NCBI GenBank assembly: GCA_003644175.1
Contig: QNBS01000019.1
Span: 1 to 14,524 of the forward strand
Direction of reading: 5' to 3'
DNA from: Planctomycetota bacterium
Lineage (GTDB): Bacteria > Planctomycetota > Phycisphaerae > Sedimentisphaerales > Anaerohalosphaeraceae
DNA length: 14,524 nt
In this document: in pieces, positions 14,421 to 14,524 of the stretch
Numbering within the stretch: the stretch's first letter is position 1
Layout: each line of letters begins with the position of its first letter
Notes under the pieces: generated by a model
What the model was told of the DNA's origin: nothing
Seen by the model: only the letters and a program-made list of their open reading frames with translations
Databases searched by the model: none
Position numbers and translations under genes: made by a program

Positions 14421-14524
14421 TCGTTGACGACCTCGGCCATCGCCTTGAGGTTTTCTATTGGTGTGCCCGGTGAGACCCCTCCGCCGGGTGAGATGAGGAT
14501 CGGGCCGTAACGGTCCGCCTTGTC
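14417..14524 (-). CDS. Uroporphyrinogen decarboxylase-like protein, C-terminal 35 residues (5' end outside window)
   Basis: Read on the minus strand from the window end, an open frame of 35 codons ends in TAA at 14419-14417. It contains YGPILISPGGGVSPGTP followed by IENLKAMAEVV, a close match to the usual C-terminus of the uroporphyrinogen decarboxylase/methyltransferase superfamily (a PG-x-G-x-x-PGTP-x-EN pattern). Such URO-D-like proteins commonly sit in sugar-degradation clusters of Planctomycetota and related phyla and are mostly not haem enzymes, so the role cannot be set from the tail alone. The gene is convergent with uxaC and overlaps its stop by four bases, leaving no room for a separate terminator between them. 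Confidence 0.75.
   Translation of the reverse strand, partial: DKADRYGPILISPGGGVSPGTPIENLKAMAEVVND

Overview
The window looks like a chromosomal segment of a Planctomycetota-type bacterium, most likely from the Phycisphaerae or a related anaerobic sediment lineage. This is inferred from gene content and style: a GC-rich chromosome, a PPi-type phosphofructokinase, a sugar-acid cluster rich in Gfo/Idh/MocA, SDR and URO-D-like proteins, and intergenic repeats of the AACCACGAATGAACAC and GCCACAGAGGACACAGAG types. No rRNA or marker phylogeny was available, so the assignment is tentative.

Layout. (1) Positions 1-3209 are housekeeping: the C-terminal part of MutS, D-aminoacyl-tRNA deacylase (dtd) with its own promoter, and a convergent two-gene unit on the minus strand (a 70-aa protein and a degenerate nucleotidyltransferase). 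(2) Positions 3210-3416 form a divergent promoter region. (3) Positions 3417-12373 are a long co-directional run: PPi-dependent phosphofructokinase, a D-mannonate oxidoreductase-type SDR, a GxxExxY protein inside a repeat-flanked AT-rich cassette, a tightly packed set of four (HAD phosphatase-like, enolase-superfamily enzyme, Gfo/Idh/MocA dehydrogenase, LarA-like nickel racemase/epimerase), then 6-phosphogluconate dehydrogenase ending at a strong intrinsic terminator. (4) Positions 12374-14524 hold a small unknown gene with its own promoter, uronate isomerase uxaC behind a near-consensus promoter, and the tail of a convergent URO-D-like gene.

How it may work together. UxaC would turn glucuronate into fructuronate, and the SDR would reduce this to D-mannonate. 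The window shows no mannonate dehydratase (UxuA) or KDG kinase/aldolase. Instead it has a LarA homologue with the NPN-cofactor lysine and catalytic histidines intact, directly upstream of 6-phosphogluconate dehydrogenase. D-mannonate and D-gluconate are C2 epimers, and some LarA homologues epimerise gluconate. The cluster therefore suggests a route from uronate through mannonate and gluconate to 6-phosphogluconate and the pentose phosphate pathway. This is a hypothesis: the gluconate kinase and the LarB/C/E cofactor genes are not in the window, and the HAD, enolase-superfamily and Gfo/Idh/MocA enzymes have unknown substrates.
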